Source: an uncultured Clostridia bacterium
Lineage (GTDB): Bacteria > Bacillota > Clostridia > Christensenellales > QALW01
Direction: 5' to 3'
Length of the DNA: 55,281 bases
Assembly (NCBI GenBank): GCA_934434555.1
Contig: CAKRZX010000014.1
Location: forward strand, 1 to 55,281
Part shown: one piece after another, positions 52,401 to 55,281 of the stretch
Position numbering within the stretch: position 1 is the first letter of the stretch
Layout of the letters: every line of letters begins with the position of its first letter
The notes under the pieces: generated by a model
Seen by the model: only the letters and a program-made list of their open reading frames with translations
Database searches by the model: none
Told to the model about the DNA's origin: nothing
Program-made: the position numbers and the translations under genes

Positions 52401-52507
52401 TTGCTCTTTCAAAAAAAGATTTCGGAATAAAAACCGCGGCGCTTTCGGGAAAATACGAAAAGCCCGAGGGCGTAAAAATGCGGGAACTCTTTGAGTGCAG
52501 AGAGTGA
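49487..52507 (+). CDS. Beta-galactosidase, GH2 (LacZ-type)
   Basis: A 1006-residue cytoplasmic enzyme with the full LacZ plan: sugar-binding jelly roll (about 40-200), immunoglobulin-like domain, TIM barrel (about 310-600), second Ig-like domain and beta-sandwich small chain (about 720-1000). The acid/base glutamate lies in AIIIWSPGNEAGRGGN and the nucleophile in CILTEYAHSMGNGPGTL. The family motif NGVPITLKGINRHEYN is present. The start is TTG with GGAGG 8 bases upstream. Likely regulated by the divergent AraC protein. Confidence 0.95.
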   Translation: MDANFLFNEKELNINRLPARASIVPAQKEGIYYTNKEESEFVFSLNGEYDFKYSPDNDPNGDFYSVGLDTGAWNKLNVPSVWEYNGYGLPVYPNVEYPFPFDPPYVHGKNPTGCYRKKFVLDKVPERSILHFDGVDDCFEVYINGEFAGCAKNTRIAAEFDVTRCLKKGENLIAVKVYKYSSGSYLENQDMLLASGLQRDVYLINTSAETVDDLRIRTDTKKLECTVFLNPDGDYEGFAVCARLGREVRVLPAKQEVKFLFEPENVKLWSAEAPNLYDLTVTLEKCGEKREVHSKKVGFREVRTGGGKLLVNGVPITLKGINRHEYNCKTGRTIGVEQIRRELEQIKECNINAIRMSHYPNHPATYEIAAELGIYLMDEADIETHGCGVTGDQGYISKLPSWYDAYFDRISRMYYRDANETAIIIWSPGNEAGRGGNIDRCIEWLRTMDNRPVNHAQDAGDFLQAGYCKAERLDEFPEDSEKPCILTEYAHSMGNGPGTLKEYWQKIYHSPHIAGGFVWEYKNHGFYKKNDDGTEDYLYGGDFGDFNNWSNFTLDGFYFSDGTKKPAMTELKEIYAPVWAEMKDGKVLLTNTNDFINLNEYSIIWRVKEDTEIIKQGTRKIESVPSRESTEFTDYLPVLMNEKGARYMLDLEFVKNGRREAYKQLVIGENAEREKFEPENFEYTVKKCGENVTVTGKDFFLEISGGMISRWECGGKSFIKKMKVNLFRAPTDNDGIVGLYPRHIDEWNSVFLDKAEFFYTKSEIKEERNSVKITFIGKVLPPARFAGFFSKIEYTVFAHGLILVSWEGEPYGNLPDVLPRIGMEYTVDKSFSETVWYGRGQGENYCDRLVSTPIGLYEGSVKDMNVNYEVPQENGNRENCRYAAIKNGGFAVAGVPEFAFSLHGCSLENLTAARHRSEVKEAENNFLYVDYKMRGLGSRSCGPDPEEQYELHPHRFVFAHLLVPETDERVLLALSKKDFGIKTAALSGKYEKPEGVKMRELFECRE

Positions 52508-52553
52508 ATTTTCACTTGACGCATTGAGCGTGCGGAGATACAATAAATATACG

Positions 52554-52584
52554 TTTCGGGACGGATTTTTCCGTCCCGAAAAAA
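52554..52584 (+). terminator. Intrinsic terminator of the beta-galactosidase gene
   Basis: TTTCGGGACGG and CCGTCCCGAAA form an 11-bp stem. The T run after it is poor, so strength is uncertain. It could also be part of the queT leader. Confidence 0.7.
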
Positions 52585-52587
52585 ATC

Positions 52588-52633
52588 GGACAGTTCGAAA
52601 CCATCCTGTCCTAAAATAAAACTAAGGGGTAGA
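52588..52633 (+). promoter_or_regulatory. PreQ1-I riboswitch
   Basis: GGACAG and CTGTCC form the stem around a 12-base loop TTCGAAACCATC, followed by an A-rich tail TAAAATAAAACTAAGGGG. The tail's CTAA overlaps the ribosome binding site AAGGGG, as in small class I preQ1 aptamers that act on translation. It sits directly before queT, the expected target. Confidence 0.88.
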
Positions 52634-52636
52634 AAA

Positions 52637-53119
52637 ATGAATAACAGTGTAAAAAGAGTTGTACGCGGCGGAATAATCGCCGCACTTTACGCAGGTATTA
52701 CGGTACTGCTTGCACCCATTTCGTTCGGGTCTGTTCAGGCTCGCGTTTCCGAGGCGCTTACGCTTTTGCCGTTTATAATGCCCGAAGCGATTCCCGGGCT
52801 TACGGTGGGGTGCCTTATAGCAAACATTTTCGGCGGAAGTGTAATCGATATGATTTTCGGCACGCTTGCAACGCTTGCGGCGGCAATTTTAACGTCAAAA
52901 ATAAAAAATATGTGGCTTTGCCCGATACCCGTAATACTCTTAAACGGAATTATCGTGGGCGCGGTGCTGACGTTTACCACGGTTGAAGCGTCGCTGAAAG
53001 TATTCCTGTTCAACGCCGCAAGCATTGCGGTAAGCGAAGCGATAATCTGCTATTGCCTGGGCGAACCGCTGCTGCTTTTTATCGGCGGGCTGAGTAAAAA
53101 AATTTCCTTTTTACGCTGA
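52637..53119 (+). CDS. queT: QueT-family queuosine-precursor transporter subunit
   Basis: A 160-residue membrane protein with five or six spans: GGIIAALYAGITVLLAPISF, then VQARVSEALTLLPFIMPEAI and GLTVGCLIANIFGGSVIDMI. This is the QueT substrate-binding subunit of an ECF-type transporter, taking up preQ0/preQ1 or queuine. The energising subunits are not in the window. PreQ1 riboswitch control supports the call. Confidence 0.93.
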   Translation: MNNSVKRVVRGGIIAALYAGITVLLAPISFGSVQARVSEALTLLPFIMPEAIPGLTVGCLIANIFGGSVIDMIFGTLATLAAAILTSKIKNMWLCPIPVILLNGIIVGAVLTFTTVEASLKVFLFNAASIAVSEAIICYCLGEPLLLFIGGLSKKISFLR

Positions 53120-53208
53120 AACAGGTATAAAAACGGTCAATTTTGCTTAATGCAAAAAAATTTATGTTGAAAATTTATATAAACTTAATATTTGGAGCAA
53201 AAAAACCG

Positions 53209-53237
53209 TTGAATTACTTTTGCCAAAGTGATATAAT
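53209..53237 (+). promoter_or_regulatory. Promoter of the sugar-binding lipoprotein gene
   Basis: TTGAAT, 17 bases, TATAAT. The leader contains a small hairpin (GAGCG with CGCTC, 53255-53273). Confidence 0.82.
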
Positions 53238-53303
53238 TAGTCTGTGATGTGTAAGAGCGCTCAAAAACGCTCGCACTAAAATTTTAAGGAGGAAATACCT
53301 ATA

Positions 53304-54800
53304 ATGAAAAAAGCGTTCAAATTTTTATTTGTAACGGCTCTCATTGCGCTGATGGCAGTTTCGGCTGTTGCCTGTGCCGGCAATTCCACCGGTGATGCGA
53401 CACCTACGCCGACACCCGACGGACAGACACTTGGCACGGACACCATATACGTTAAAGCGGGCGAAACTTACAGTTTCTATTCCTGGCAGTATACTTCCGA
53501 CCAGCCCTATACAGGCGACGATGAACGCAGTCAGGCTATGAGGGAAAGAGTTGAGAACATCGAAAAAACCTATCAGGTAACAATTCAGTTTGTTCCCAAC
53601 GGAAACACAACTTCAATGTTGCAGTCTGCATTCCAGGGCGTTCCCGATATCACGGGAATGAAAGAGGGCGGTCTTCACACAATGATGAGCACCTATCTTT
53701 ATCAGAATCTGACAGGCCAGTGCCTTACTCCCCTTTCGGACCACTCTGACGTTTATAATTTCAGAGATGAAGAGAAGTTCAATGTATATTCGCAGTATGA
53801 CCTTTGCGAATACAACGACAAGCTTTGGTTCTTCATTCCCATCGAAATAGGCGTTCACTTTGAGTGCGGCGGTAATGCGCTTGTGTTCAACAAGAAACTT
53901 TGCGAAGCGGCGGGTTATTCGGCAGATATGATTTACGGCTGGGTAAACAGCGGCGAATGGACATGGGAGAATTTTGAGAAAGTTCTTAAAGCAACAACTA
54001 ACAGTCAGACCGGCGTTTACGGTATTGAACGCGGCAACCACGCACTTGTTATGTGGTCGCTTGCAAACTCCAACGGTACCGAATTCGTTACTCTTGAAAC
54101 CATGGACAACGGCATGAAGCAGGATAAGTTCGTTTACTCCGGTGATAAGGGCGAAAGACTTATGGAAGCTTACGACGAGTTCCTGAAACTTGCCAATGAC
54201 CTTAAAGTTATGGAGACCACTTATTATACAGCTACTTCAACCGAGCCTCTTGACCACTTCCTTGCCGAAAAGACTGCGTTCTTCTATAACGGATATTCTT
54301 CGAACCCGTTAAAGTCGATTTCACAGGCACAGTTTGAGTACGGTCTTGTACCGTGGCCCAAGGGACCCTCGAACGTTGCAAACGAGAATAAATATTATTC
54401 AATGTATCCGCACCTTAACCCCTACTGCATATTCCGCGATGTAGACGGTAACATCAAGGGTGCTGTACAGATGCTTTGCTGGCTCTATACTCCCATCTAC
54501 GATGCAAACTCGGAAGATGCAAAAGCCCTTTACGATAACGAAAAAGGACTTTACACAAGGGACGATGAGTCGAAGAAGAACCTTGACCTCGTTGAGGCAG
54601 ATAAGGTTCACTTCCGTGCATTCATGTACAACAATGCTCCCTGCTCAATCAACGGCCTGAACACTGTCGGTGACGCTTTGTTCGGAAAAGGTGAGGACAG
54701 CATTCTTAAACGTGAAACCAGTGCAAAACAGTATTTCAGCAGTATTGCACAGGCAATCAACATCGCCATTACCAACAGGTCACCTTATTCCTGGAAGTAA
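53304..54800 (+). CDS. ABC-type sugar-binding lipoprotein
   Basis: A 498-residue extracellular solute-binding protein of the family 1 type. Signal and lipobox (AVSAVACAG, cysteine near residue 24) are followed by a Thr/Pro linker (TPTPTPDG). The mature part has the features of carbohydrate-binding lobes: SQAMRERVENIEKTYQVTIQ, ECGGNALVFNKKLCEAAGYS, SGEWTWENFEKVLKATT and a C-terminal segment near SAKQYFSSIAQAINIAI. No permease genes lie before the window end. Strong promoter and AGGAGG site point to high expression. Confidence 0.88.
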   Translation: MKKAFKFLFVTALIALMAVSAVACAGNSTGDATPTPTPDGQTLGTDTIYVKAGETYSFYSWQYTSDQPYTGDDERSQAMRERVENIEKTYQVTIQFVPNGNTTSMLQSAFQGVPDITGMKEGGLHTMMSTYLYQNLTGQCLTPLSDHSDVYNFRDEEKFNVYSQYDLCEYNDKLWFFIPIEIGVHFECGGNALVFNKKLCEAAGYSADMIYGWVNSGEWTWENFEKVLKATTNSQTGVYGIERGNHALVMWSLANSNGTEFVTLETMDNGMKQDKFVYSGDKGERLMEAYDEFLKLANDLKVMETTYYTATSTEPLDHFLAEKTAFFYNGYSSNPLKSISQAQFEYGLVPWPKGPSNVANENKYYSMYPHLNPYCIFRDVDGNIKGAVQMLCWLYTPIYDANSEDAKALYDNEKGLYTRDDESKKNLDLVEADKVHFRAFMYNNAPCSINGLNTVGDALFGKGEDSILKRETSAKQYFSSIAQAINIAITNRSPYSWK

Positions 54801-54814
54801 TAATCAGATTCTTT

Positions 54815-54845
54815 AATCTCCCGCATATGCGGGAGATTTTTTTTG
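54815..54845 (+). terminator. Intrinsic terminator of the lipoprotein gene
   Basis: AATCTCCCGC and GCGGGAGATT pair with loop ATAT and a T run. Placed directly after the binding protein, it may cap a more abundant short transcript. Confidence 0.93.
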
Positions 54846-54961
54846 CGGTTTGGCGGGGCAAAGATGAAATGACAGGCAAAGTACGGGGAAGCGTAAAGAC
54901 GCAGATATATTTTTATAAATCTATTGCTGCGTAATGCCTGACTTATACTTTTTTTATTCCA

Positions 54962-55281
54962 CACGGTAGGGCGGGGGTTTATCTCCCGCCGATTTTGTCG
55001 GCGATTTTATGGCGGGGAACAGGTGTTTGGTAATAATATATCTGCCGCAAGCCCTCAATCTTCTTCCGCACGCGGCAGCAGCAAGCCGCTGCCCTACGGG
55101 TTTGAAATAGGATTTGGAGAGGATAATAAATTTTGTGGTAAAATGTTGCGCGCACAATGCCTGTTTTGCGCTCTTTACATATCTCCCGCCGCCTTTGTTG
55201 CGGTGATTTTATGGCGGGGAACAGGTGTTTGGTAATAATATATCTGCCGCAAGCCCTCAATCTTCTTCCGCACGCGGCAGC
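54962..55281. repeat. 202-bp tandem repeat with REP-like hairpins
   Basis: A 77-base stretch beginning GATTTTATGGCGGGGAACAG at 55003 recurs without change at 55205 and is cut by the window end, giving a 202-base period. Two REP-like hairpins lie inside (54964-54991, with TAGGGCGGGGG and CTCCCGCC; 55072-55098, with GCAGCAAGCCGCTGCCCTAC), and a third begins at the window edge. No gene is seen from 54846 to the end. Confidence 0.85.

Noticed and set aside
1..55281. tRNA or rRNA genes.
   Set aside because: No cloverleaf with TTCGANNC-type arm or ribosomal RNA segment was recognised on either strand by eye.

Overview
The window looks like a chromosomal segment of an anaerobic, endospore-forming member of the Clostridia (Bacillota), probably an uncultured gut bacterium. 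The evidence is a complete spoIIAA-spoIIAB-sigF operon followed by yabP, yabQ and a divIC-like gene, a SleB-type spore cortex hydrolase, AGGAGG-type ribosome binding sites, sigma-A promoters (often with a TGG-TAAAAT extended -10), and several genes for host or plant glycans (sialidase, N-acetylneuraminate lyase, GH2 beta-galactosidase, polysaccharide deacetylases). No species can be named from the sequence alone.

Layout. 1-1.8 kb: the right end of an integrated element, ending in a large serine recombinase, which has cut an XRE-AbrB regulator gene. 1.8-3.5 kb: a glycine riboswitch and terminator controlling a sodium/amino-acid symporter. 3.9-9.3 kb: a leftward unit with a GIY-YIG protein, an unrecognised protein with a duplicated tail, a 1004-residue collagen-like/leucine-rich-repeat surface protein, and a Hin-type serine recombinase. 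Between the last two lies a 158-bp segment bounded by two inverted 26-bp crossover-like sites. It holds a consensus promoter that now faces the surface-protein gene, so it looks like an invertible promoter switch. 9.4-15.2 kb: glycogen synthase, a deacetylase, a ThuA-like protein and a GH99-like secreted enzyme, with two copies of a MITE-like element around the ThuA gene. 15.3-20.7 kb: the sporulation block, Ppx/GppA, SleB and ribosomal protein L31. 20.8-29.5 kb: a flavin reductase-like protein, iron alcohol dehydrogenase, a 1-kb repeat field, an FAD oxidoreductase, ArgS, a purine permease and a second deacetylase-like protein. 29.6-32.5 kb: N-acetylneuraminate lyase and sialidase, divergent from an AraC regulator. 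32.5-44.3 kb: a dense rightward cluster of rbgA, rnhB, yraN, a 1597-residue double GT-C glycosyltransferase, polA, coaE, a lytic transglycosylase and a peptide-binding lipoprotein. 44.4-47.4 kb: an ECF sigma factor gene split by two different MITE-like insertions, a membrane protein that may be its anti-sigma factor, and an AT-rich papain-like protease gene. 47.9-55.3 kb: MazF and a candidate antitoxin, an AraC/beta-galactosidase pair, a preQ1 riboswitch with queT, a sugar-binding lipoprotein and more REP-like repeats.

The strongest candidates for something undescribed are the invertible promoter with its adjacent invertase and collagen-LRR target, and two non-autonomous element families (M1, about 240-280 bp; M2, about 275 bp). 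M1 and M2 have different terminal inverted repeats but the same two-hairpin interior, and both sit in one sigma factor gene. Removing each at its TA duplication restores a continuous 184-codon reading frame. All coordinates and matches were read by eye; no database search was run.
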